A DNA stretch of 64,000 nucleotides from the NCBI RefSeq assembly GCF_028463985.1, contig NZ_CP116766.1, positions 2,001,001-2,065,000 on the forward strand, given 5' to 3'. The stretch's first letter is position 1. Each line of letters begins with the position of its first letter. Below are positions 1 to 8,570 of this stretch, piece after piece. The translations under genes were made by a program, and so were the position numbers. The notes under the pieces are model-generated. The model searched no databases. It saw only the letters and a program-made list of their open reading frames with translations, and was not told where the DNA came from. The stretch is from Neisseria lisongii (GTDB lineage Bacteria > Pseudomonadota > Gammaproteobacteria > Burkholderiales > Neisseriaceae).

Positions 1-834
1 GTCGGCGGGTGCATGTTCGGCAAACGAAGCGAGAACGTGCAGTAAAAACGAGCGTACCGAGTCGAAATCGCAATGAATACGCACTTGGCTGTCGTTGAAG
101 ACTTGTAGCGGAACAATAAAGAATTTGCCGAATACGCCGGCTTCCACCTGTTTGCCAAGGGTAAAATCTTCCAGCCGGTAGCTGAGGCGTTTGAAAGCCG
201 ATAAGGTCCACAAATGCAGATAATGGCAGAGCGAAGCCGAGCGGTGGTGGACATAGTTCGGATATTTTTTGCGGCCGGAACGGTTTTTCAGATAATACAG
301 TGCCGCATTTTTTGCCATCGGCGTGAAACCGCCGGGAACGGTCGGCGGTGCGTGGTAGGTTTGCTCTGCCAGCTTCGGATATTGCTCAAGAAAGAAACCG
401 GCTTCGCGTGGAAGTGGGGAATAGGCATTAACACCGGTTTTTTCCAGCGTAACGAAAAACGGGCGGAAATAACCTTCTTCAAATGCCCAAAAACCAACGC
501 CTTGGCTTTCGCATACTTGGCGGGCAATGCGGTGATAGGGGCGGGTGTCGCCGAAACAGGCAACCGCCTGAATATGGTGGCGGCTCAGATAGCTGCCGAG
601 AAATTCGGCAAATTCGTCCAAACCTGCGGTATAGGCGAGCGTGTGGGCGGTGCGTTCCGGATAAAAATATTCATCACCGGCATTGAAATTGAATTTATGT
701 ACGGTTTTGCCGTGTCGGTTGTGCAACCATGCGGAAAAATGACGGAAAAACGACCCTACCGGCCCTTGCAACAACAGAATGTTGTCGGCCGAGTCAATGA
801 GTTGGTGCAAATGGCTGCGGATTGGGTGCGTCAT
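1..834 (-). CDS. kpsS: Capsule polysaccharide beta-Kdo transferase KpsS/LipB (partial, runs off left edge)
   Basis: The minus-strand frame is open from an ATG at 834 to base 1 without a stop, so about 278 residues are visible of a family usually near 400. The N-terminus carries the family-typical LLLQGPVGSFF stretch (residues about 22-32), and later blocks GDTRPYHRIA and FWAFEEGYFRP match KpsS/LipB. With KpsC/LipA this enzyme adds the poly-Kdo linker to lyso-phosphatidylglycerol on which group 2 capsules are exported (family knowledge). No Shine-Dalgarno is seen before the ATG, and no other in-frame ATG, GTG or TTG lies between it and the upstream TGA near 871. The partner kpsC is not upstream; it may lie beyond the left edge. 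Confidence 0.88.
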   Translation of the reverse strand, partial: MTHPIRSHLHQLIDSADNILLLQGPVGSFFRHFSAWLHNRHGKTVHKFNFNAGDEYFYPERTAHTLAYTAGLDEFAEFLGSYLSRHHIQAVACFGDTRPYHRIARQVCESQGVGFWAFEEGYFRPFFVTLEKTGVNAYSPLPREAGFFLEQYPKLAEQTYHAPPTVPGGFTPMAKNAALYYLKNRSGRKKYPNYVHHRSASLCHYLHLWTLSAFKRLSYRLEDFTLGKQVEAGVFGKFFIVPLQVFNDSQVRIHCDFDSVRSFLLHVLASFAEHAPAD

Positions 835-1124
835 TAACTTAATTAATATGTGGTATGTGTCGGTTATTCTTCAACCCTGTTTTTTATTTCGGAAGGGTTG
901 TGTCGTTTTGGAAACGTATTTTTTATTAGGAAACCGCAAGTAAGGATATGTGTTTTTGGTAGGTTATCTAGGTAAGGATACGCTGAATCGGCGCATGGGC
1001 AAAGTGCTGTTGCGGTTTATTTTTTGTGGGCGTGGCGGTGGCAGAGATAATCGTTTGATTTTCCGCACGGCATAAGGCAGGGTGGAATGTTGTTTTTTTG
1101 CAAAAACGGAATGGAAAACACGGT
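835..1124. other. Intergenic stretch upstream of kpsS
   Basis: About 335 bases separate the kpsS start from the rfbC stop. The part next to kpsS is AT-rich and may hold its promoter, but I could not pick a convincing -35/-10 pair. No gene is supported here. Confidence 0.5.
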
Positions 1125-1165
1125 AGGCCGTCTGAAAACTTGCTTTGCTTGTTTTCAGACGGCCT
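1125..1165 (-). terminator. DUS inverted-repeat terminator after rfbC
   Basis: AGGCCGTCTGAAAAC and its inverse GTTTTCAGACGGCCT flank an 11-base loop, five bases past the rfbC stop. Paired DUS are known to double as intrinsic terminators in Neisseria. Confidence 0.8.
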
Positions 1166-1169
1166 TGTG

Positions 1170-1709
1170 TCAGAAAGTAAAGGCTTCGCTAAGCGGTTTG
1201 CCGGCTAAGTCTTTGGCGGAGAGTTTCGGCTCACCTGAGAGCGGCCAGTCGATGGCGACGGTCGGGTCGTTCCAAATCAGGGAATGTTCGGCTTGGGGAT
1301 TGTAGTAATCGGTGCATTTATAGACAAACTCGGCTTCGTCGCTTAAAACGTAGAAGCCGTGGGCGAAGCCTTCGGGAACCCACAGTTGGCGTTTGTTGTC
1401 GGCGGAGAGAACAGCGCCCGCCCATTGGCCGAAGGTTGGGGAATGGCGGCGCATATCGACGGCAACGTCGAAGACTTCGCCGATAATCACCCGCACCAGT
1501 TTGCCTTGGGTGTTTTCGCTTTGGTAGTGCAGGCCGCGCAGAACGCCTTTGCCGGATTTTGAATGGTTTTCCTGTACGAACGTGCGTCGGGCGATGTGGG
1601 TTTGGAACCATTCGTCCCGGAAGGTTTCCATAAAGAAGCCCCGCTCGTCGCCGAATACTTTGGGTTCGAGCAGTTTAACGTCGGGTAGGGCGGTGGGTAA
1701 GATGTTCAT
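1170..1709 (-). CDS. rfbC: dTDP-4-dehydrorhamnose 3,5-epimerase
   Basis: This 179-residue protein is the usual size of RmlC. It epimerises dTDP-4-keto-6-deoxyglucose at C3 and C5, the third step to dTDP-L-rhamnose. The cupin motif GVLRGLHYQ places the catalytic base at His61; VQENHSKS and FAHGFYVLSDEAEFVYKCTDYY are also family-typical. The ATG at 1709 has AAAGGA just upstream; the frame stays open far upstream, but only as an overlap with rfbA in another frame. It ends 11 bases after the rfbA stop, so the two are co-transcribed. In meningococci rfbBAC and galE form capsule region D, the same grouping as here. Confidence 0.95.
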   Translation of the reverse strand: MNILPTALPDVKLLEPKVFGDERGFFMETFRDEWFQTHIARRTFVQENHSKSGKGVLRGLHYQSENTQGKLVRVIIGEVFDVAVDMRRHSPTFGQWAGAVLSADNKRQLWVPEGFAHGFYVLSDEAEFVYKCTDYYNPQAEHSLIWNDPTVAIDWPLSGEPKLSAKDLAGKPLSEAFTF

Positions 1710-1720
1710 GATGTTCCTTT

Positions 1721-2596
1721 TCAGACGGCCTGCGGTTTCAGCAGGCGCTGGAGGTAGCGGCCGTATTCGTTTTTTGCCATCGGTCGGGCGAGGGCTTCGA
1801 GTTCGGCGCTGCTCAGCCAGCCGTTGCGCCAGGCGATTTCTTCGAGACAGGCGATTTGCAGGGACTGGATATGTTGGACGGTCTGTACAAACGAGGCGGC
1901 TTCGTGCAGGCTTTCGTGGGTACCGGTATCGAGCCAGGCAAAGCCCCGCCCTAAAATCTGTACGTTGAGGCTGCCGTCTTCGAGATACATTTGGTTGATG
2001 GCGGTGATTTCGAGTTCGCCCCGTTCGGACGGGCGGACTTGTTTGGCAAATCCGACTACTCGGTTGTCGTAGAAATACAGACCGGTTACTGCCCAGTCGG
2101 ATTTGGGGTGTGTGGGTTTTTCTTCGATGGAGAGGGCTTTGAAGTGTTCGTCGAATTCGACCACGCCGAAGCGTTCGGGATCGCGGACTTGGTAGCCGAA
2201 GACGGTTGCGCCGTTTTTTTGGGCCGCTGCCTGCTGCAGGGTGCGGGTAAATGATTGGCCGTAGAAAATATTGTCGCCTAAAATCAGGCATACGGAATCG
2301 CTGCCGATAAAGTCTTCGCCGATTAAAAATGCCTGCGCCAGCCCTTCGGGGCGGGGTTGGACGGCGTAGCTGAGACGGATGCCGAAGCTGCTGCCGTCGC
2401 CGAGCAGGCGTTGGAAGGCGGCGTTGTCTTCGGGGGTGGTGATAATCAGAATGTCCCGTATGCCGGCGAGCATCAATACCGATAATGGGTAGTAAATCAT
2501 GGGTTTGTCGTACACCGGCAAGAGTTGTTTGGACACGCCTCGGGTAATCGGGTACAGCCGTGTGCCGGAACCGCCGGCGAGGATGATGCCTTTCAT
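1721..2596 (-). CDS. rfbA: Glucose-1-phosphate thymidylyltransferase
   Basis: A 291-residue RmlA enzyme, which makes dTDP-glucose from dTTP and glucose-1-phosphate. The nucleotide-binding loop LAGGSGTRLYP is at the N-terminus, followed by KQLLPVYDKPMIYYPL; GVVEFD and WLDTGTHESLHEA are further family motifs. The final codons GCC GTC TGA come from a DUS, so uptake sequence and C-terminus coincide. A Correia element lies directly upstream and an rfbB terminator beyond it, suggesting rfbA-rfbC may be expressed separately from rfbB. Confidence 0.96.
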   Translation of the reverse strand: MKGIILAGGSGTRLYPITRGVSKQLLPVYDKPMIYYPLSVLMLAGIRDILIITTPEDNAAFQRLLGDGSSFGIRLSYAVQPRPEGLAQAFLIGEDFIGSDSVCLILGDNIFYGQSFTRTLQQAAAQKNGATVFGYQVRDPERFGVVEFDEHFKALSIEEKPTHPKSDWAVTGLYFYDNRVVGFAKQVRPSERGELEITAINQMYLEDGSLNVQILGRGFAWLDTGTHESLHEAASFVQTVQHIQSLQIACLEEIAWRNGWLSSAELEALARPMAKNEYGRYLQRLLKPQAV

Positions 2597-2627
2597 GTTT
2601 TCTCCTGTGGGCTTGTGTTTTGATGTT

Positions 2628-2733
2628 TATCGTGAAATAAGCTCAAAGCACTACGGTGTTGGCTTCGCCTTGCCGTATTACCCATACTGTCTGCGGCTCG
2701 CTGCCTTGTATTGCTTTGAGTTTATTCCACCAG
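2628..2733. mobile_element. Correia-type miniature element (CREE), about 106 bp
   Basis: The arms TATCGTGAAATAAGCTCAAAGCA and a matching inverse ending TGCTTTGAGTTTATTCCAC enclose the typical core GTTGGCTTCGCCTTGCCGTATTAC...CATACTGTCTGCGGCTCGCTGCCTTGTA. It sits between the rfbA start and the rfbB terminator. CREEs are known to carry outward promoters, so it may help express rfbA-rfbC. Confidence 0.8.
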
Positions 2734-2748
2734 ATTGGTGAGTTCGTT

Positions 2749-2787
2749 ATTTTCAGACGGCCTCGACGGATAAGGCCGTCTGAAAAT
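2749..2787 (-). terminator. DUS inverted-repeat terminator after rfbB
   Basis: ATTTTCAGACGGCCT and AGGCCGTCTGAAAAT flank a 9-base loop, about 25 bases past the rfbB stop. Confidence 0.78.
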
Positions 2788-2812
2788 AGGGGTTTTCTTA
2801 TTCAAATTTGGT

Positions 2813-3880
2813 TCAAGCAGATGTGCCTAAGCGTTGCAAACGGTAGTTGCCGTTCAGCACGTTTTGCCACCATTCCCGATTATTCAAATACCACAATACG
2901 GTTTTGCGGATACCGCTTTCAAAGGTTTCCTGCGGCTGCCAGCCCAACTCCCGCCCGATTTTGGCGGCATCGATGGCATAACGCATATCGTGGCCGGGAC
3001 GGTCGGTAACGTGGGTAATCAAATCCCGATAATGCGCTACGCCTGCCGGTTTTTGCGGTGCGAGTTCTTCCAACAGTTCGCAAATGGTGCAGACGACTTC
3101 GAGATTGGTTTTTTCGTTGTGGCCGCCGATGTTGTAGGTCTCGCCTGCCTGAGCGTGGGTAATCACATGATAAAGCGCCCGGGCGTGGTCTTCGACGTAT
3201 AACCAGTCCCGAATCTGCAAGCCGTCGCCGTACACCGGCAACGGCTTGCCGGACAGAGCGTTGAGAATCATCAGCGGAATCAGTTTTTCCGGAAAATGAA
3301 ACGGGCCGTAATTGTTGGAACAGTTGGTTACAATGGTCGGTAGCCCGTAGGTGCGCCGCCATGCTCGTACGAGGTGGTCGCTGGAGGCTTTGGAGGCGGA
3401 ATAAGGGCTGCTTGGCGAATAAGGTGTGGTTTCGGTGAACAAATCATTGTTGCCGTGTAAGTCGCCGTACACTTCGTCGGTGGAAATATGGTGGAAACGG
3501 AAGGCGGCTTTGCCGGGTTCATCCAAGCCCTGCCAATAGTTGCGGGCGGCTTCGAGCAGGGTGTAGGTGCCGACGATATTGGTTTCGATAAAGGCGGCGG
3601 GGCCGTCTATCGAGCGGTCGACATGGCTTTCTGCCGCCAAGTGCATCACGGCATCGGGGCGGTATTGTGTAAAAATACGGTCGAGTGCCGCACGGTCGCA
3701 AATATCGGCCCGCTCGAAATGATAACGGGGCGAACCGGCAACTGATTGCAGCGATTCCAGATTACCGGCGTAGGTCAGCTTGTCGAGATTGACCACGGTA
3801 TCGGCGGTGTGGTTGATAATATGGCGGACAACGGCGGAGCCGATAAAACCGGCACCGCCGGTAACGAGTATGGTTTTCAT
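2813..3880 (-). CDS. rfbB: dTDP-glucose 4,6-dehydratase
   Basis: A 355-residue short-chain dehydrogenase of the RmlB family, which converts dTDP-glucose to the 4-keto-6-deoxy sugar. The NAD-binding motif GGAGFIGSAVV is at the N-terminus, the catalytic THR/Asp/Glu region reads HISTDEVYGDL, and the Tyr-Lys pair is in YSASKASSDHLV. Length is normal. Although first in the pathway with rfbA, it is separated from rfbA by a terminator and a Correia element. Confidence 0.96.
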   Translation of the reverse strand: MKTILVTGGAGFIGSAVVRHIINHTADTVVNLDKLTYAGNLESLQSVAGSPRYHFERADICDRAALDRIFTQYRPDAVMHLAAESHVDRSIDGPAAFIETNIVGTYTLLEAARNYWQGLDEPGKAAFRFHHISTDEVYGDLHGNNDLFTETTPYSPSSPYSASKASSDHLVRAWRRTYGLPTIVTNCSNNYGPFHFPEKLIPLMILNALSGKPLPVYGDGLQIRDWLYVEDHARALYHVITHAQAGETYNIGGHNEKTNLEVVCTICELLEELAPQKPAGVAHYRDLITHVTDRPGHDMRYAIDAAKIGRELGWQPQETFESGIRKTVLWYLNNREWWQNVLNGNYRLQRLGTSA

Positions 3881-3990
3881 AAGCTGACTTGTAAATGAAC
3901 TGTGCCAATATGCTTTAACTGAACAGAGGCGCTGTGTTTGGTGCTTGAAAAAGCGGCCAAGTGATACCGCCGCATTTTCAGACGGCCTGT

Positions 3991-5007
3991 TTAATCTTCA
4001 TATCCGTTGGGATTTTGCGACACCCAGCGCCAAGAGTCGGCCATCATCTGTGTCAAATCACGCTGTGCTTTCCAGCCGATGCGGTCGGCGGCATGGGCGG
4101 GGTCGGCGTAGCAGACGGCAATATCACCAGCACGGCGGGGCTGGATTTGGTAGGGGATGTTTAAACCTGAAGCCTGTTCGAAGGCTTTGACGATGTCTAA
4201 AACCGAATAGCCGTTGCCTGTTCCCAAATTGAAAATATGCACGCCCGGTTGGTCGGCGCAGGCCTGCATGGCTTTCAGATGGCCGTCGGCGAGATCGACA
4301 ACATGGATATAGTCCCGTACGCCGGTGCCGTCGTGGGTCGGGTAGTCGTTGCCGAATACTGAAAGACAGGGCAATTTGCCTGAAGCGACTTGACAGACAT
4401 AGGGCAACAGGTTATTTGGAATGCCGTTCGGATATTCGCCGATTAGGCCGCTTTCGTGAGCGCCGACGGGATTGAAGTAGCGCAGAATCATCATGCTCCA
4501 ACGCTGATCGGCTTTTTGTATGTCTGCCAAGATGCGTTCGACCATATATTTGGACGTGCCGTAGGGATTGGTGGTGCCGCCGACCGGCAAATCTTCGGTA
4601 ATCGGCGTGCGTTCGGGGTCGCCGTACACTGTTGCCGATGAGCTGAACACCAGATTGAATACGCCTGCTTTGGCCATTTCTTCTGCCAGAATCAGGCTGC
4701 CGCAGACGTTGTTGTCGTAGTATTTCACCGGCTGCGCCACGCTTTCGCCCACGGCCTTCAAACCGGCAAAGTGCATCACGGTGTGAATCTCGTATTGCGC
4801 AAAAATCTGTTGCAGCAGCGCCCGATCCCGAATGTCGCCTTGGAAAAACGGAATTTCCCGGCCGGTAATGGTTTTCAGGCGGGGGAGAATGTTGGCGGAC
4901 GAGTTGCACAGGTTGTCGAGAATCACGACATCGTGGCCTGCCTGAATCAGGGAAATGGCGGTATGCGAACCGATAAAGCCGGTGCCGCCGGTAACGAGAA
5001 TGGTCAT
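3991..5007 (-). CDS. galE: UDP-glucose 4-epimerase
   Basis: A 338-residue GalE, interconverting UDP-glucose and UDP-galactose for LOS and capsule. The N-terminal motif is GGTGFIGSH and the catalytic Tyr-Lys pair is in YGTSKYMVERIL. I chose the ATG at 5007: GGAGA lies 6 bases upstream and the protein then begins MTILVTGG, as in the family. An ATG four codons earlier would overlap that ribosome site. In meningococci galE belongs to capsule region D with the rfb genes, as here. Confidence 0.96.
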   Translation of the reverse strand: MTILVTGGTGFIGSHTAISLIQAGHDVVILDNLCNSSANILPRLKTITGREIPFFQGDIRDRALLQQIFAQYEIHTVMHFAGLKAVGESVAQPVKYYDNNVCGSLILAEEMAKAGVFNLVFSSSATVYGDPERTPITEDLPVGGTTNPYGTSKYMVERILADIQKADQRWSMMILRYFNPVGAHESGLIGEYPNGIPNNLLPYVCQVASGKLPCLSVFGNDYPTHDGTGVRDYIHVVDLADGHLKAMQACADQPGVHIFNLGTGNGYSVLDIVKAFEQASGLNIPYQIQPRRAGDIAVCYADPAHAADRIGWKAQRDLTQMMADSWRWVSQNPNGYED

Positions 5008-5038
5008 AAGTATCTCCAATATAAATGAATTTGAGTTT

Positions 5039-5085
5039 AGGCCGTCTGAAAACCGGGATTGGGAAAATGGATTTTCAGACGGCTT
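5039..5085 (-). terminator. DUS inverted-repeat terminator after galU
   Basis: AGGCCGTCTGAAAA and TTTTCAGACGGCTT lie between the galU stop and the galE start. It should partly insulate galE from galU transcription. Confidence 0.75.
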
Positions 5086-5117
5086 CCGAATGCGTATCTG
5101 TTTGGGGAAACGCAGGA

Positions 5118-5981
5118 TTACAGATATTTTTTCAAGATTTCTTGGAAACCGTCTTTCAATTCGGGGTGTTTCAAACCGTAGGCGACGGTGGCTTCCAAAT
5201 AACCCAGCTTGCTGCCGCAGTCGTAGCGGGTACCTTCAAACGGGTGTGCCAACACAAATTCGTGATCCAACAGACGGGCGATGCCGTCGGTCAGTTGGAT
5301 TTCGCCGCCGGCACCGCGCGGAAGGTCGGTGAGTAAATCGAAAATGCGCGGTGTCAGAATATAGCGGCCGACCACGGCCAGATTGGACGGCGCAACTTCC
5401 GGTTTCGGTTTTTCCACAATATTGGTTACCCGTTGGTAAGATTTCAGCTGCTCGACTTCGACAATACCGTATGAACCGGTTTGCGAAGGTTCAACCGTTT
5501 CCACCCCCAAAATGCTGTTGCCGCTCTGATGGTAAATATCCACCATCTGTTTCAACGCACCTTGCGGCGCATCAATCAAATCGTCCGCCAAAATCACCGC
5601 AAACGGCTCGTTGCCGACGGCAGGACGGGCGCATAAGACGGCGTGTCCCAAGCCCAAAGCCTCCGCCTGACGGATAAAGATGCAGCTGACATGATCGGGC
5701 AGAATGCCGCGTACGCAGTCCAACAGCTGACGTTTTTCCCGTGCTTCCAACTCCGCTTCCAATTCGTAGGCCTTGTCGAAATGGTCTTCGATACTGCGTT
5801 TGTTGCGGCCGGTGATAAAAATCAACTCGGTGCAACCGGCAGCCACGGCCTCTTCGGCGGCATACTGAATCAGCGGCTTATCGACCACCGGCAGCATTTC
5901 CTTGGGATTGGCCTTGGTAGCCGGCAGGAAACGGGTACCCATACCGGCTACGGGGAAAACGGCTTTTTTAATCGGTTGCAT
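5118..5981 (-). CDS. galU: UTP-glucose-1-phosphate uridylyltransferase
   Basis: A 287-residue GalU, which makes UDP-glucose, the substrate for GalE. The loop VAGMGTRFLPATKANPKEML is at the N-terminus, with VDKPLIQYAAEEA following. The ATG at 5981 gives the family start MQPIKKAVFP, with GGAG 9 bases upstream; earlier ATGs at 5990 and 6041 would lack spacing or homology. The gene is divergent from ctrA, in the position occupied in meningococci by the serogroup-specific capsule synthesis genes. Confidence 0.95.
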   Translation of the reverse strand: MQPIKKAVFPVAGMGTRFLPATKANPKEMLPVVDKPLIQYAAEEAVAAGCTELIFITGRNKRSIEDHFDKAYELEAELEAREKRQLLDCVRGILPDHVSCIFIRQAEALGLGHAVLCARPAVGNEPFAVILADDLIDAPQGALKQMVDIYHQSGNSILGVETVEPSQTGSYGIVEVEQLKSYQRVTNIVEKPKPEVAPSNLAVVGRYILTPRIFDLLTDLPRGAGGEIQLTDGIARLLDHEFVLAHPFEGTRYDCGSKLGYLEATVAYGLKHPELKDGFQEILKKYL

Positions 5982-6171
5982 AGGAATCATCTCCGTTTGG
6001 ATGTTTGGGTTGGACAGTTGTGGCATATTTATTCCGAACATTATAGTGATTTTGAATGTTGATGCCTATCTCGGTATCCCTTCTTCAGGCAACGGTTGTT
6101 GTCGAACTACCACGGATAAGGGGAAGTTGTTAGAATATCGGGCTTATGCTTCGGCCGATGGGGTGTGGGAA

Positions 6172-6202
6172 ATGACAACCGGGCGGCATTGTGGGCTATA
6201 AT
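6172..6202 (+). promoter_or_regulatory. Likely sigma-70 promoter of ctrABCD
   Basis: A perfect TATAAT at 6197-6202 is preceded by ATGACA at 6172-6177, with a 19-base spacer that is longer than ideal. The ctrA start is 35 bases downstream. It lies in the 255-base divergent gap with galU. Confidence 0.6.
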
Positions 6203-6236
6203 GCGTTTATTTATTCAAAATATCGGGTGTGAATCC

Positions 6237-7400
6237 ATGAAATTCATCAAACAAAGCATCATGACGGCGGTTTGTGCAGCGGCATTGGCCGCCTGTTCGG
6301 CATTGCCGTCTTCCGGCCCGTCGGCAAGACAGGTCGGTGCATTGGTGCAGCAGAATGCGCAGATTCCCGAAGTGGAACTGATTGATGTGGACGGCAAGGT
6401 GGCAAACAGTCTGTATCAGACGCAAAGCCATCAATCGTTCAGCCAGTTGGGCGAAGGTTATGCGTCCAACGGGGCGGTCAATATCGGCGATGTATTGGAT
6501 ATTATGATTTGGGAAGCGCCGCCTGCGGTGTTGTTCGGCGGCGGTTTGTCGAATACCGGTTCGGGCAGCGCCCAACAGACCAAATTGCCCGAACAGATTG
6601 TCAATGCCCGTGGTTCGGTGTCGGTGCCGTTTGTCGGCGATGTGCCGGTAGCGGGGAAAACGCCGCTGCAGATTCAGGACATCATCAAAGGCCGTCTGAA
6701 AAAGATGGCCAACCAGCCGCAAGTTGTGGTGCGTTTGCTGCAGAATCATGCGGCGACAGTGTCGGTGATTCGTGCCGGCAACAGCGTGCGTATGCCGCTG
6801 ACCACCGCCGGAGAACGGATTTTGGACGCTGTGGCGGCGGTGGGCGGCTCAAGTGCCAATGTGCAGGATACCAATGTGCAGCTGACACGGGGCAATGTGG
6901 TGAAAACGGTGGCGCTGGAAGATTTGGTTGCTAATCCGAGACAGAATATCCTGTTGCGCCGGGGCGATATTGTAACCCTGATTACCAATCCGAGCAGCTT
7001 TACGTCTATGGGCGCAGTCGGTACGACTCAGGAAATCCGTTTTTCCGTCAAAGGTCTGTCGCTGGCGGAAGCCGTGGGCCGGATGGGTGGTTTGCAGGAC
7101 TGGCGTTCCGATGCACGGGGCGTGTTTGTGTTCCGTTATACGCCGCTGGCGGATTTGCCGTCTGAAAATCAGGAAAAATGGCTGGCGCAGGGCTATGGCT
7201 TTGAAGCGGCAATTCCGGTGGTGTACCGTGTCAATATGACCGATGCCCATTCCCTGTTCTGGCTGCAGCGTTTCCCGATTAAAGACAAAGATATTGTGTA
7301 TGTATCGAATGCGCCGCTGGCGGAAGTACGCAAATTCCTGTCGTTTGTGTTCTCGCCTGTGGTCAGCAGCGTAAACAGCATCAACAATTTGACCCATTAA
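6237..7400 (+). CDS. ctrA: Capsule polysaccharide outer-membrane export lipoprotein CtrA
   Basis: A 387-residue outer-membrane polysaccharide export protein (Wza/KpsD class), through which capsule crosses the outer membrane. The signal peptide ends in the lipobox LAAC, with Cys20 as lipidated residue. The export domain follows (ISVGD-like INIGDVLDIMIWEAPP, then GSVSVPFVGDVPVAGKTPLQIQDII). The ATG at 6237 puts the signal peptide at the N-terminus; the frame is open further upstream without homology. Two in-frame DUS encode GRLKK and LPSENQ. First gene of ctrABCD, with ctrB 12 bases downstream. Length is that of meningococcal CtrA. Confidence 0.95.
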   Translation: MKFIKQSIMTAVCAAALAACSALPSSGPSARQVGALVQQNAQIPEVELIDVDGKVANSLYQTQSHQSFSQLGEGYASNGAVNIGDVLDIMIWEAPPAVLFGGGLSNTGSGSAQQTKLPEQIVNARGSVSVPFVGDVPVAGKTPLQIQDIIKGRLKKMANQPQVVVRLLQNHAATVSVIRAGNSVRMPLTTAGERILDAVAAVGGSSANVQDTNVQLTRGNVVKTVALEDLVANPRQNILLRRGDIVTLITNPSSFTSMGAVGTTQEIRFSVKGLSLAEAVGRMGGLQDWRSDARGVFVFRYTPLADLPSENQEKWLAQGYGFEAAIPVVYRVNMTDAHSLFWLQRFPIKDKDIVYVSNAPLAEVRKFLSFVFSPVVSSVNSINNLTH

Positions 7401-7412
7401 TGGAAATCAATC

Positions 7413-8570
7413 ATGTCTGAACAAGTGCTTGCCGCCGAAACTGCGGCGGGAAAAAACAAAAAACCGGCCAAATTTTCTCCGTTGAAAAAAATCAACCCGC
7501 TGATGTGGCTGACAGTGGTTTTGCCGACCGCTTTTTCGATTGCGTATTTCGGTTTGTTTGCTTCCGACCAATATGTGTCCGAATCCAGCTTTGTGGTGCG
7601 TTCGCCGAAAAGCCAGAGCAGCCTGAACGGTTTGGGCGCTATTTTGCAGGGAACGGGTTTCTCCCGTGCCCAAGACGATTCCTACACCGTGCAGGACTAT
7701 ATGAAATCCCGCTCGGCTTTGGAAATGTTGAACCAAACCTTGCCGGTGCGTGATTTTTACGAACAAAAAGGCGATTTGATCAGCCGTTTCAACAGCTTTG
7801 GCTTCAATGGCGAAAACGAAGCGTTTTATCAATATTACCGCGGCAAAGTCCATGTCGATTTCGATAATGTTTCCGGCATTTCTTTATTGCAGGTAACGTC
7901 GTTTTCCGCCGCCGATTCCAAACAAATCAACCAAGCCTTGCTGAAACAGGGCGAGGCGCTGATTAACCAGCTCAACGAGCGGGCGCGGCGGGATACGGTG
8001 CATTATGCCGAACAAGCAGTCAAACAGGCGGAAGAAAATGTGAAAAACGCTTCCGCCCACCTGACCGAATTCCGGATTAAAAACGGCGTATTCGATTTGA
8101 AATCGCAATCGGAAGTGCAACTGGGGCTGGTGTCCAAACTGCAGGATGAGCTGATTGTGATTCAGACCCAGCTTGACCAAGTGCGGGCGGTTACACCGGA
8201 AAACCCGCAGATTCCGGGTTTGGTGGCACGGGAAAAAAGCCTGCGCAAAGAAATCGCCCAGCAGATGCAGTCGATTTCAGGCAGCGGCAAAGGCTCGCTG
8301 ACCGGACAGGCATCGGAATATCAGCGTGTCTATCTGGATAACGAATTGGCAGAAAAACAACTGGCGGCGGCGATGACTTCTTTGGAAAGCGCCAAAGCCG
8401 AAGCCGACCGCCAGCAGCTGTATCTGGAAGTGATTGCCCAACCGAGCGAGCCGGATACCCATCAGAAACCGGAACGGATCTACAACATCATCGCCACTTT
8501 GGTAATCGGTTTGATGGTGTACGGTATTTTAAGCCTGCTGACCGCCAGCATCAGAGAGCATAAAAACTGA
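7413..8570 (+). CDS. ctrB: Capsule export inner-membrane protein CtrB
   Basis: A 385-residue polysaccharide co-polymerase/KpsE-type protein that links the inner-membrane ABC transporter to CtrA. An N-terminal membrane segment (about residues 31-52, LMWLTVVLPTAFSIAYFGLF) is followed by the beta domain (QYVSESSFVVRSP), a long coiled-coil periplasmic part rich in Gln, Lys and Glu (about 190-340), and a C-terminal membrane segment (IIATLVIGLMVYGILSLLTA). Its stop overlaps the ctrC start by one base. Confidence 0.95.
   Translation: MSEQVLAAETAAGKNKKPAKFSPLKKINPLMWLTVVLPTAFSIAYFGLFASDQYVSESSFVVRSPKSQSSLNGLGAILQGTGFSRAQDDSYTVQDYMKSRSALEMLNQTLPVRDFYEQKGDLISRFNSFGFNGENEAFYQYYRGKVHVDFDNVSGISLLQVTSFSAADSKQINQALLKQGEALINQLNERARRDTVHYAEQAVKQAEENVKNASAHLTEFRIKNGVFDLKSQSEVQLGLVSKLQDELIVIQTQLDQVRAVTPENPQIPGLVAREKSLRKEIAQQMQSISGSGKGSLTGQASEYQRVYLDNELAEKQLAAAMTSLESAKAEADRQQLYLEVIAQPSEPDTHQKPERIYNIIATLVIGLMVYGILSLLTASIREHKN

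Noticed and set aside
1170..2291. Single 373-codon frame running through rfbC into rfbA
   Set aside because: Only the last 179 residues match RmlC; the upstream part is an Arg/Pro-rich out-of-frame reading of rfbA. AAAGGA and the internal ATG at 1709 mark the real start.
6165..6236. Upstream start for ctrA
   Set aside because: The 24 extra residues would hide the lipoprotein signal peptide and include the promoter -10.
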